From Gemmatimonadota bacterium (GTDB lineage Bacteria; Gemmatimonadota; Gemmatimonadetes; Longimicrobiales; Longimicrobiaceae): 60,245 bases of DNA. Below are positions 42,835 through 51,010 of the stretch, one piece after another (the first letter of the stretch is position 1; each line of letters begins with the position of its first letter). Location of the stretch: assembly GCA_028287185.1 (NCBI GenBank), contig JAQBQD010000224.1, forward strand, positions 1 to 60,245. Direction: 5' to 3'. Both the position numbers and the translations under genes were made by a program. Under the pieces are notes generated by a model. It worked only from the letters and a program-made list of their open reading frames with translations. It was not told the origin of the DNA and searched no databases.

Positions 42835-44505
42835 TCAGTGCCGGGCCGCGGTCCGAGGCGGCACGGCGGCGACGGCGGCCGCCTGGAGGAGCGCCTGCTG
42901 CGTCGGCGCGGCGTGCAGGCGGCGCAGGGCCTCGCGGACCACCGGGTCCGACTCGTCGTCGCGTCGCTCGGCGGCGGCGGCGCCCCAGCGGGCGGCGGCC
43001 ACCTGGTGCACCAGGCGGCGGTCCAGGAACGGCGTGGCCGCCGCGTACTGCCGGGGCGTGGCGTCCACCCCCGCGGCACGCAGCCGGGCGAAGAGCACGG
43101 CCCGCATCTTGGGCGTCACGGCGAAGCCGCGCGGCAGGTCGGGGTGCGCGCGCGCGAACTCCACCGCGTACCGGAACACGGCGTCGCTGAACCCGCCGGC
43201 CACCTTGCCCGCCGCCGCGAAGAAGGCCCGCACCTGCGGATCGGCGGTGTCGGGGCGCACGATCACGTCGGGGACGATGCCCCCGCCGCCGAACACCACC
43301 CGGCCCGCGTCCGTGCGGTACGCCACGCGCTTCGCCGTGTCGGCCACGGCGGGGGCGGCGGACTGCGGCGCGACCACCACGGCGGCGGAGTCCCCGTCGT
43401 CGGCGCCGGCGGCGGAGGCGTCCTCGTCGTCCTTCGAATGGTCCTTCTGGATGGACCGCCCCGAGGGCGTGTACCAGCGCGCCGTCGTGAGCTTCAGGTA
43501 GTTGCCGGCCGTGAGCGGGAAGAGCGTCTGCACCGAGCCCTTGCCGTACGTGGGCTCGCCCAGCACCAGCGCGCGGTCGTGGTCCTGCAGCGCGCCCGCC
43601 ACGATCTCGGCCGCACTCGCGGAGAAGTCGTCCACCAGCACGGCGACGGGGATGCCGGCGTAGCGGTCGGGCGTGGTGGCGGCCAGCGTCTCGTTCTCGC
43701 GCGGGTCGCGGGCGCGGGTCTCCACCACCGGCTTGCCGGCGGGGAGGAAGAGGTCGGCCACGCCGACGCCCTCGTCCAGCAGCCCGCCGGGGTTGCCGCG
43801 CAGGTCCAGCACCAGGGACCTCATCCCCGCGCCGCGCAGGCTGTCCACGGCCGCCCGCACCTCGGCGGTGGAGCTCTGCGAGAAGACGGTGAGCTGCACG
43901 TATCCCACGCGGTCGTCCAGCAGGTAGGCGTAGGGCACCGAGCGCACGTGCAGCTCCTCGCGCACCATCCGCACCTCCGCCGGCGCTGCCGAGCCCACGC
44001 GCTGGAGGAGGATGCGGACGGACGATCCGGCGGGGCCGCGCAGGTCCTTCACCGCCTGGTCCTCGTTCAGGCCCTCGGTCGACTTCCCGTCGACGGAGAC
44101 CAGCCGGTCGCCCACCTGCACGCCGGCGCGCTCGGCCGGGCTCTCGGGCAGCACGCCGACGGCGGTGATCCACCCCTCGTGCTTGCCGATGTAGATGCCC
44201 AGCCCCGCGTACTGCCCCGTGGTCTGCTGGTGCAGCCGCGCGTACTCCTCGGCCGTCAGGTAGACGGAATGCGGGTCGCCCAGCGCCTCCACCATGCCCT
44301 GCGTGGCCATGCGGTACAGCTCGGCCTGCGAATGCGGGTCCACCGCCTCGTCGGACACGTGCTGCAGCACCTCGTCGAACACGCGCGAGCCGGTGGCGCC
44401 GTCCGCGCCGTGCAGCGCCGCGTCGCGCTGGAGCAGCCAGCCGCCGGTGGCGAGCGCCACGCCCGCCACCAGCGCGGGAGCGACGAGGGTTCGCTTGATC
44501 ATCAT
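42835..44505 (-). CDS. ctpA: S41-family C-terminal processing protease
   Basis: 556 residues; ATG 44505 overlaps the tmk stop (ATGA), with GGAG upstream. A hydrophobic N-terminal segment (TLVAPALVAGVALATGGW) exports or anchors it. PDZ domain near 95-170 (GLGIYIGKHEGWITAVGVLP ... ERAGVQVGDRLVSVDGKS). The S41 core has the catalytic Ser in VLVDDFSASAAEIVAGAL and Lys in GEPTYGKGSVQ, with LVLDLRGNPGGLLDEGV before it. It is longer than average CtpA, with an acidic insertion (DDEDASAAGADDGD) and a helical C-terminal extension. It likely trims periplasmic proteins or supports envelope quality control. Confidence 0.94.
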   Translation of the reverse strand: MMIKRTLVAPALVAGVALATGGWLLQRDAALHGADGATGSRVFDEVLQHVSDEAVDPHSQAELYRMATQGMVEALGDPHSVYLTAEEYARLHQQTTGQYAGLGIYIGKHEGWITAVGVLPESPAERAGVQVGDRLVSVDGKSTEGLNEDQAVKDLRGPAGSSVRILLQRVGSAAPAEVRMVREELHVRSVPYAYLLDDRVGYVQLTVFSQSSTAEVRAAVDSLRGAGMRSLVLDLRGNPGGLLDEGVGVADLFLPAGKPVVETRARDPRENETLAATTPDRYAGIPVAVLVDDFSASAAEIVAGALQDHDRALVLGEPTYGKGSVQTLFPLTAGNYLKLTTARWYTPSGRSIQKDHSKDDEDASAAGADDGDSAAVVVAPQSAAPAVADTAKRVAYRTDAGRVVFGGGGIVPDVIVRPDTADPQVRAFFAAAGKVAGGFSDAVFRYAVEFARAHPDLPRGFAVTPKMRAVLFARLRAAGVDATPRQYAAATPFLDRRLVHQVAAARWGAAAAERRDDESDPVVREALRRLHAAPTQQALLQAAAVAAVPPRTAARH

Positions 44506-45185
44506 CGGGTCTCCGGTGTCGTGCCGTCCACGGCCGCTTCGCGTGGAAAGAGCGAGGAGAAGCGCGGGCCCAGGGCTGCAAGGATCCGGCCGTGCACCTC
44601 CTCCGGCGCCCCCCGCGCATCCACCCTCAGCACGCCTTCCACGGTGTCCGCCAGCTCGCGGTAGGCGCGGGCCACGCGCAGGTGGAAGCCGGGGTCCTCG
44701 CGCTCCAGCCGGTCGGGGTCCTTGCCCTCGGCGCGCTGCCGCTCGGCGCCCTCCTCGGGGTCCAGGTCCAGCAGCACCGTCGCGGCGGGCGCGACGCCGG
44801 CGGTGGCGAAGCGGTTGCAGTCGCGCACGCGCTGCGGGTCCAGCCCCCGCCCGGCCGCCTGGTACGCCAGCGTGGACAGCTCGAAGCGGTCGGCGATCAC
44901 CACCGCGCCGCGAGCGACGGCCGGCGACACGACCTGCTCCACGAACGCGGCGCGCGCGGCGAGCATCAGGAAGAGCTCGCTGCGCGCGGGAACGTCCAGG
45001 TCCACGTCGATCAGCACCGTCTGCCGCACGCGCTCGCCCAGCGGGGTGGAGCCGGGCTCGCGCGCGGCCACCACGTCCACGCCGCGGGCGCGCAGCCATT
45101 CGGCCAGCAGGCGCACCTGGGTGGTCTTGCCCGACCCTTCCACCCCTTCGAAGGCGAGGAAGAGGCCCGGCGCGCGTTCCGTCAT
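44502..45185 (-). CDS. tmk: Thymidylate kinase
   Basis: 227 residues. P-loop FEGVEGSGKTTQVRLLAEW at the N-terminus, REPGSTPLGERVR (the DRP-like substrate Arg loop), and VVIADRFELSTLAYQAAGRG. It phosphorylates dTMP to dTDP for DNA synthesis. It is coupled by ATGA overlap to the S41 protease downstream and starts 11 bp after the receiver-kinase stop. It is a housekeeping gene embedded in an envelope-sensing operon. Confidence 0.97.
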   Translation of the reverse strand: MTERAPGLFLAFEGVEGSGKTTQVRLLAEWLRARGVDVVAAREPGSTPLGERVRQTVLIDVDLDVPARSELFLMLAARAAFVEQVVSPAVARGAVVIADRFELSTLAYQAAGRGLDPQRVRDCNRFATAGVAPAATVLLDLDPEEGAERQRAEGKDPDRLEREDPGFHLRVARAYRELADTVEGVLRVDARGAPEEVHGRILAALGPRFSSLFPREAAVDGTTPETR

Positions 45186-45196
45186 GGGGGCGGAGG

Positions 45197-46324
45197 TCAG
45201 GGGACGGGCGCGGGGACGCCGGCGGGGAGCCGCACCTGGAAGGCGCTGCCCCGCCCCGCGCCGCTGAACACCCGGATGCTGCCGCCGTGGGCCTCGGCGG
45301 CCAGCTTGCAGAAGGTGAGGCCCAGCCCCGACGAGCCCCCCCGGCCGCCCTCCGCGGGAGCGCCCGTGGCCCCCTTGCGGAAGATCTCGTCGTGCAGCTC
45401 GGGGGCGATGCCTACCCCGTCATCGGCCACCACCAGCTCCACGCCGCCGTCCGCCGCCGCCGCGGAAAGGCGCACGTGCACCCCCCGGCCGGCGTGGCGA
45501 AGGGCGTTGCCCACCAGGTTGCCCAGCACGCGGCGCAGCAGCGTCTCGTCGGCGGGGACGACGGCCTCGGGCGCGGCTTCCACGCTCACCGTGGAGCCGC
45601 GCTGCTCGGCCCGCACCGTCCACTCGCCGGCCACCTGCCCCAGCAGCCGGCGAACGTCCACGGGGCGCAGCTCCAGGCGCACGCTGGACTCCTCCAGGCG
45701 GGTCAGGTCCAGCAGGTTGTCGATCAGCTCCACCACGTCCTCGCCGCGGCGGCGGGCGTCTTCCAGCAGGCGGCGCTGGCGCTCCTCCAGGGGGCCCAGG
45801 TCGCCGTCCACCGCCATCTCCAGCGTGCCCAGCATGGCCGTGAGCGGAGACTTGAGGTCGTGCACCACCATCCGCACCAGGTCGTCCTTCAGGCGCTCCA
45901 GGTCGCGCAGGCGGCGGTACGAGTCCTCCAGCGCGTCGCCCGCGGCCTTGAGCCGCAGCAGGGAGCGGATGCGGGCGAGGAGGAGGGGGCGGTTGAAGGG
46001 CTTGGTGAGGAAGTCGTCGCCGCCGGCGTCGATGGCCTGCACCTTGTCCTCGGTCTCGGACAGCGCCGTGACGAAGACGACGGGGATGCCGGCCGTGGCG
46101 GGGTCCGCGCGCAGGCGGCGGCACACCTCGTAGCCGTTCATCCCCGGCATCATCACGTCCATCAGCACCAGGTCGGGCCGGTGCTCGCGCACGGCGGCGA
46201 GCGCGGCCTCTCCCCCCAGCGCCCCGATCGCCCGGTAGTCGAGCGAGTCCAGGAGGTCGCAGAGCAGGTCGACGTTGACGGGCTCGTCGTCGACGACCAG
46301 GAGGAGGGGCCGCTCGCTGCTCAC
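45197..46324 (-). CDS. Receiver-histidine kinase (REC-HisKA-HATPase)
   Basis: 375 residues; GTG at 46324 overlaps the upstream outer-membrane gene stop (GTGA). The receiver comes first (LLLVVDDEPVNVDLL; phosphoacceptor Asp56 in LVLMDVMMPGMNGYEV; DDFLTKPFN). The kinase core follows, with His155 in MVVHDLKSPLTAML, N box LGNLVGNALRHAGRG, VADDGVGIAPEL and SSGLGLTFCKLAAEAHGG. It has no membrane helices, so it is cytoplasmic, taking phosphate from another kinase or sensing internally. The order of receiver then kinase is typical of phosphorelay hubs. The partner is not visible here. Confidence 0.93.
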   Translation of the reverse strand: MSSERPLLLVVDDEPVNVDLLCDLLDSLDYRAIGALGGEAALAAVREHRPDLVLMDVMMPGMNGYEVCRRLRADPATAGIPVVFVTALSETEDKVQAIDAGGDDFLTKPFNRPLLLARIRSLLRLKAAGDALEDSYRRLRDLERLKDDLVRMVVHDLKSPLTAMLGTLEMAVDGDLGPLEERQRRLLEDARRRGEDVVELIDNLLDLTRLEESSVRLELRPVDVRRLLGQVAGEWTVRAEQRGSTVSVEAAPEAVVPADETLLRRVLGNLVGNALRHAGRGVHVRLSAAAADGGVELVVADDGVGIAPELHDEIFRKGATGAPAEGGRGGSSGLGLTFCKLAAEAHGGSIRVFSGAGRGSAFQVRLPAGVPAPVP

Positions 46325-47511
46325 CGTGCCAGCAGGGTCAGGGAAAGCGCCAGGCGCCAGTACGACTCGTCCATCCCGCTGCCGCCGCCGCCGCGCTTGC
46401 CGCGCTCGATGGCCAGGTCGCCCAGCGCCGCCCCGCCCGCCAGGCGGAAGCCCGCGCCGGCGCTCAGGGCCCGCTCGTTGGGAAAGTCGTGGGTGTTGGC
46501 GGCGGTCGTGGACTCCCAGCGGAAGGGGAGCTGGCTGTAGTGCGCGCCCAGCCGCAGCGGCACGGCGCGCGTGCCCAGCCGGAAGCCGTCGTACTCCAGC
46601 CCCAGCGCGCCCGTCTTCACGTCCCGCGCGCCGCCGGAGGCGGCGAGCTGCGCGTCCGCCTTCGACCACTGCGTCCAGCGGCCGGAGAGCGCCACCACAG
46701 TGCTGCCGCCCACGCGCCCGCTGGCGCCGGCGTCCACGCTCAGCGGCATGTCGTAGCGCTTGCTGGCGATGGTGGAGTCGCCGTCCGCCTCGCCCTTCAG
46801 GTGCGCGCCGCCCGAGACGGCGGCGGAGATCGCCAGGGGCTCGCTGGGGCTCCAGCGCACGCCGCCGGAGTAGCCCACGCCCGTGTAGGCGAAGGTGGTG
46901 CTCAGCACCGTCTGCGCGAACCCGCTCACCACGTGGATGGACGAGTCGCGCACGGAGCCCGTGAACAGGTCCACCCCCGTGCCGACGGACAGGTGGTCGT
47001 TGATCCGGTACGCCGCGCCCAGGCGCAGCCGCGCGATCCCGCCGCTGGACGAGAAGCGGTCGTTGATCTCGCGCTTCTCGCCGGCGAAGACGGCCGAGTC
47101 GACGGCCTGCGTCTGCCAGTGCTGGTCCAGGAACGCGCCGTATCCCAGCGACCCCGCGAAGCGATGCGCGAAGGGGAAGGCGGCGTGGATGAGCGGGAAG
47201 CGCTGGGTGCGCCCCGTGGTGCTGGAGGCGCCGGCCGTGCCGTCGTACTGGTCGGGCTGGAAGGCCACCACCAGCGTGGGCGCGGGCAGGAAGGCGTCCT
47301 CGGCGGGGTTCACCAGCGACAGGTTTCGGCCGGGCAGCCCCAGCCCGATGCCGCCCATCCCGCGGGCGCGCGCGTCCAGGGGGTCCAGGCTGAAGCCCAG
47401 GCCGCGGCTGGCGAGCAGCGACTGCGCGGCAAGGGGCCGGGCGGCGCCCAGCGCGGCCGCGGCGGCCAGCCCCAGGGCGGCCAGGCGCGGGATGCGTCGG
47501 AGGGGGATCAT
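46321..47511 (-). CDS. Outer-membrane beta-barrel protein (PorV/FadL-like)
   Basis: 396 residues from ATG 47511, with GAGG ahead and ATGA overlap with the lipoprotein gene. Signal peptide LAALGLAAAAALGAARPLAA; then LLASRGLGFSLDPLDARARGMGG, which resembles the N-terminal hatch region of PorV/FadL-type barrels. Alternating beta strands follow to the C-terminus, which ends in an aromatic/hydrophobic last strand (YWRLALSLTLLA). It is probably a surface or transport barrel whose ligand is unknown. Confidence 0.75.
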   Translation of the reverse strand: MIPLRRIPRLAALGLAAAAALGAARPLAAQSLLASRGLGFSLDPLDARARGMGGIGLGLPGRNLSLVNPAEDAFLPAPTLVVAFQPDQYDGTAGASSTTGRTQRFPLIHAAFPFAHRFAGSLGYGAFLDQHWQTQAVDSAVFAGEKREINDRFSSSGGIARLRLGAAYRINDHLSVGTGVDLFTGSVRDSSIHVVSGFAQTVLSTTFAYTGVGYSGGVRWSPSEPLAISAAVSGGAHLKGEADGDSTIASKRYDMPLSVDAGASGRVGGSTVVALSGRWTQWSKADAQLAASGGARDVKTGALGLEYDGFRLGTRAVPLRLGAHYSQLPFRWESTTAANTHDFPNERALSAGAGFRLAGGAALGDLAIERGKRGGGGSGMDESYWRLALSLTLLAR

Positions 47512-48770
47512 GGCAGCCTCGGCTTCGCCGGCAGTGTGTACGTGATGCGCAGCCGCGGCGTGGGCTCGAACCAGACCATGCCGAAGGTGTTGGCGGCGGG
47601 CTCGCTGAGCAGGGCCAGGCTGGAGGTCAGCGAGTCCTTGGCCACGAGGGTCTTGGCGTACTCGTTGAAGGGGATGGCCACCAGCGTGTCGCCGGGGTGG
47701 TACGCCACCAGCGCCGAGTTGACCAGCCCGGCGAGCGGTGCGCGGAAGCCCAGATCCGGCTCCTGCACCACCCGCAGCGTGAGCGGGATTGAGTCCGGCG
47801 AGGCGAAGGCGGGCGAGACGGCCACGGGCCGCAGCAGCACCGCGACCTCGTTCAGGCTCACCTCGCTGAGCCGCAGCGTGCCGCACGAGGGCGCGGCCGA
47901 GGCACAGGCCGGGACGCGCTGGTCCAGGTTCAGGTCGAAGAGCGTACGCGCCGAGCGCACCCCGCCCACCTCGAGCTGGCCGGCGGAGTGCGGCGGCTCG
48001 GGGGTGAAGACGTAGGTGGCGGTATTGCCGGTGAGGGTCTGCGCGATGGCCGTGTCGGGCGAAGCCGTCTTGGGGTGCACGCGCGTGCGCAGGGTGAACG
48101 AGCGCACCTGCACGCGGGTGCCCGGTTCGTCCGTGCTCAGCAGCAGCCCCTTGAAGGTGCTGTCGGCGAGCTGCGCCACCTGCAGCGAGTCCAGCGCGAA
48201 CACGAGCGAGTCGCCCGCCTGCGAAGGCGTCCAGAGCGCCTGCGACAGGTTCGCCGCGGGGGTGCCGCCCGGAACCGCCCACGCGGTCCGGACGCCGCCC
48301 GTGTCGGACGCGACGGTCCACGTCGCCGTGGTGCGGTCGAAGCCCTGCGCCAGCGTGCGGAGCCGCAGCGTCGTGGGCACCGCCACCGAGCCGGCCGAGT
48401 CGAGCTGGGCGACGAGGGTGCCCGCGCCGTAGGTGAAGACCGAGTCCTGGCGGACGGCGCTGCCCTGCGTGTAGTCGATCCGGGCGGGGAAGCCGGTGAC
48501 CCTCAGCAGGCCGTGCGCGTCCAGCACGCCGCCGTACTTGTCGGCGACGAGGATCTTGGTGGGGAAGTCGACGCCGGGCGGGTAGCCCGAGAAGGTGCCG
48601 CGCTGGGTGAAGACGCCCGCGCCGGCCACGATGGCCTGCAGGGTCACGGGGCGCCCGCCCCCGGGGAAGAACTCGTCCCCGGTCAGGGTGGGCGAGCTGT
48701 CCCTGCAGGCGGCGGCCACGAGCGGCAGCAGCGCCAGCAGGGCCCTGCGAAAGCCGGAACGACGTTGCAT
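47508..48770 (-). CDS. Lipoprotein of unknown function
   Basis: 420 residues from ATG 48770. Lipobox LVAAACRDSS gives the lipidated Cys at 22. The mature part is beta-rich, Gly/Thr/Ser-rich, with pieces such as VTLQAIVAGAGVFTQRGTF and YRITYTLP-like strands, and looks like a multi-strand outer-membrane-associated lipoprotein. No defined family recognised. Coupled by ATGA to the beta-barrel gene, so the two may form a complex. Confidence 0.75.
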   Translation of the reverse strand: MQRRSGFRRALLALLPLVAAACRDSSPTLTGDEFFPGGGRPVTLQAIVAGAGVFTQRGTFSGYPPGVDFPTKILVADKYGGVLDAHGLLRVTGFPARIDYTQGSAVRQDSVFTYGAGTLVAQLDSAGSVAVPTTLRLRTLAQGFDRTTATWTVASDTGGVRTAWAVPGGTPAANLSQALWTPSQAGDSLVFALDSLQVAQLADSTFKGLLLSTDEPGTRVQVRSFTLRTRVHPKTASPDTAIAQTLTGNTATYVFTPEPPHSAGQLEVGGVRSARTLFDLNLDQRVPACASAAPSCGTLRLSEVSLNEVAVLLRPVAVSPAFASPDSIPLTLRVVQEPDLGFRAPLAGLVNSALVAYHPGDTLVAIPFNEYAKTLVAKDSLTSSLALLSEPAANTFGMVWFEPTPRLRITYTLPAKPRLP

Positions 48771-48823
48771 CACGGGTCCGATCGATGGGTGTGTGCGCCG
48801 CGGGCGCGTGGCCCGGGCGCGAC

Positions 48824-49999
48824 TCAGGCGCCGGCCCGCTCCCCCGCCCCGTCCGTGTGGACGCGCGGAAGACGCGGGCCGAGGCCGGTCAGGATCTCGT
48901 ACGAGATGGTGCCGCAGCGCGCCGCCACCTCGTCCAGGGCGATCTCCTCGCCGCCGTCGCGGCCCACCAGGGTCGCCACGTCGCCGGGCCGTGCGTCGGG
49001 GACGCCGGTGAGGTCCACCACCATGGCGTCCATGGAGATGCGGCCCAGGATGGGCACGCGGCGGCCGCGCACCAGAACGCAGCCGCCCAGCGGCCCCAGC
49101 CGCCGCGGAACGCCGTCGCCGTAGCCCACGGAGAGCGTGCCCCAGCGCTCGGCACCGGCCGAGGTGTAGGTGGCGCCGTACCCCACCGTGGTGCCCGCGG
49201 GGACCTCGCGCACCAGCGCCAGCCGCGCCCGCACCGAGGCCACCGGCTCCGGCGCGGCGCCGGGCCCCGCCGCGCCGCCGTACAGGAAGATGCCGGGCCG
49301 CACCAGGCCCGCCCCGTATCCCCCCCGCCGCAGCGCCGCGGCGCTGTTCGCCGCGTGCACGGGACCTGCCGGACCGCCCGCCTCCGCCGGCGGAAGCGCG
49401 GCCACCGCGGCGCGGAAGCGCTCCCACTGCGCGTCCGTGGGCGCCAGGTCGAGCTCGTCCGCCGAGTGGAAGTGAGTGAAACACCCCACCCACGCGATAA
49501 GGTCCCCGGCCGCCTCCGCCACCACGGGGCCCCACTCGGCGGCGCGCTCCCAGGGGAAGCCGGCGCGCCCCATCCCGGTGTCCACCTCGGTCTGGAAGCG
49601 CAGGCGCCGCCCGGACGCGAGCGCCGCCGCGGCCCAGCCGCGCACGGCCTCCGGGTCGGACAGCGCGAGGGTCAGGTCGGCGGCGGCGGCGCGGGCGTAC
49701 TCACCGGGCGGCGCCACCGCGAAGACGGTGACGGGCCCGGGCCACCCCATCGCCCGCAGTGCCTCGCCCTCCGCCACGGCGGCGACGCCGAAGCCCCACA
49801 GCTCGTCGCGGGACAGCTCGGCGCGGCAGGCGCGCACGACGGCGGCGGCGCCAAGGCCGTAGGCGTCGGCCTTGATCATCGGCACCACGGCGGCGCCCGG
49901 ACCGGCGGCGTTCAGCACGCGGCGCAGGTTGCGGCGCAGGGCGCCGAGGTCGACGTCGACCCAGGCGCGGGATCGGAGCAGCGTTTGCGGATCGGACAC
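48824..49999 (-). CDS. alr: Alanine racemase
   Basis: 391 residues. PLP lysine Lys43 in VPMIKADAYGLGAAAVV, the active-site Tyr region TVGYGATYT, dimer-interface RISMDAMVVDL and VDTGMGRAGFPW. The other substrate-binding blocks (HAANSAAALRRGGYGAGLVRPG) are present. It makes D-Ala for peptidoglycan. It starts 23 bp from the mazG start on the opposite strand and probably leads the leftward operon, 53 bp before the lipoprotein gene. Confidence 0.96.
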   Translation of the reverse strand: MSDPQTLLRSRAWVDVDLGALRRNLRRVLNAAGPGAAVVPMIKADAYGLGAAAVVRACRAELSRDELWGFGVAAVAEGEALRAMGWPGPVTVFAVAPPGEYARAAAADLTLALSDPEAVRGWAAAALASGRRLRFQTEVDTGMGRAGFPWERAAEWGPVVAEAAGDLIAWVGCFTHFHSADELDLAPTDAQWERFRAAVAALPPAEAGGPAGPVHAANSAAALRRGGYGAGLVRPGIFLYGGAAGPGAAPEPVASVRARLALVREVPAGTTVGYGATYTSAGAERWGTLSVGYGDGVPRRLGPLGGCVLVRGRRVPILGRISMDAMVVDLTGVPDARPGDVATLVGRDGGEEIALDEVAARCGTISYEILTGLGPRLPRVHTDGAGERAGA

Positions 50000-50013
50000 A
50001 AACCGGGTAGTAT
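49985..50013 (+). promoter_or_regulatory. Promoter for mazG
   Basis: TTGCGG (49985-49990), 17-bp spacer, TAGTAT (50008-50013). The mazG GTG at 50023 begins about 10 bp after the -10 box, so the message would be leaderless or nearly so. The -35 box lies inside the alr start region. Confidence 0.55.
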
Positions 50014-50022
50014 AGGCCTCCT

Positions 50023-50850
50023 GTGAACCGCACGCAAGCCGAAACCCCCGCCCCTCCCGCGCACCCCGCGGGCGTGCTGGACCGCGCCCTGGCGCTGGTC
50101 GAGTTCCTGCGCGCCCGCTGCCGGTGGGACGCGGAGCAGACCCCGTCGTCCCTCACCCGGCACCTGCTGGAGGAGGCGCACGAGGTGGTGGACGCCGTCG
50201 CGGCGGGCGACGAGGACGAGCTTCGCGGCGAGCTGGGGGACCTTCTCCTGAACCTCGCCTTCCAGGTGGTCCTCGCGGAGGAGCGCGCGGCCTTCGGGCG
50301 GGAGGAGGTGGTGGCCGGCCTGGAGCAAAAGATGCGCCGCCGCCATCCCCACCTGTACGGCCTGGGCCCCGCCCGCCCCTGGGCCGAGCTGAAGGCCCGG
50401 GAGCGCGCGGAACGTCCCGCGGGCGGCCTGCTGGACGGCTTAGCCTCGGGCCTGGACCCGCTGCTGCGCGCCTTCCGCATCCAGCAGCGGGTGGCCCAGG
50501 TGGGGTTCGACTGGGACGACGCCCGCGGCGCGCTGGACAAGGTGCGCGAGGAGGTGGAGGAGGTGGGCGCCGAGCTGGGCGCGGCGCACCGCGACCGCCT
50601 GGAGGACGAGCTGGGCGACCTGCTCTTCGCCGTGGTGAACCTCATCCGGCTGGCCGGCGCCGACCCGACCGCGGCGCTGGCGCGCGCGAACGCCAAGTTC
50701 AGCCGCCGCTTCGGGGCGCTGGAGCGCCTGGCGCCCGGGCGGGGCGTGGTGCTGGGCGAGGCCGGCCTGCCGGAGCTGGACGCGCTCTGGGACGAGGTGA
50801 AGCGCCGGGAGCGCGCGCAGGACGGGCCCTCTCCGGAGGACGCGCCGTGA
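50023..50850 (+). CDS. mazG: Nucleoside triphosphate pyrophosphohydrolase MazG
   Basis: 275 residues from GTG 50023. It has two MazG modules with the EExxE metal-binding helices: HLLEEAHEVVDAVAAGDEDELRGELGDLLLNLAFQV, and KVREEVEEVGAELGAA ... RLEDELGDLLFAVVNLIRL. C-terminal KFSRRFGALERLAPG is typical. It cleaves NTPs (including damaged nucleotides) to NMP and PPi. The next 160 bp before the sensor kinase gene hold no gene. Confidence 0.95.
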   Translation: MNRTQAETPAPPAHPAGVLDRALALVEFLRARCRWDAEQTPSSLTRHLLEEAHEVVDAVAAGDEDELRGELGDLLLNLAFQVVLAEERAAFGREEVVAGLEQKMRRRHPHLYGLGPARPWAELKARERAERPAGGLLDGLASGLDPLLRAFRIQQRVAQVGFDWDDARGALDKVREEVEEVGAELGAAHRDRLEDELGDLLFAVVNLIRLAGADPTAALARANAKFSRRFGALERLAPGRGVVLGEAGLPELDALWDEVKRRERAQDGPSPEDAP

Positions 50851-51010
50851 GCGTCTCCCTCCGACGCGCGCAGGCCGCGCCCGTGACACGCTCCTTGCGT
50901 GCGTCCCCACGGCCACCCGTCGGCGCGCCCGCCGCCGGCCGCCGGCCGCTTCCTACCACCGCCCCAGCCGAGGCCACGCCCATCCGACCGATCGCACAGC
51001 ACCGGCCCGC

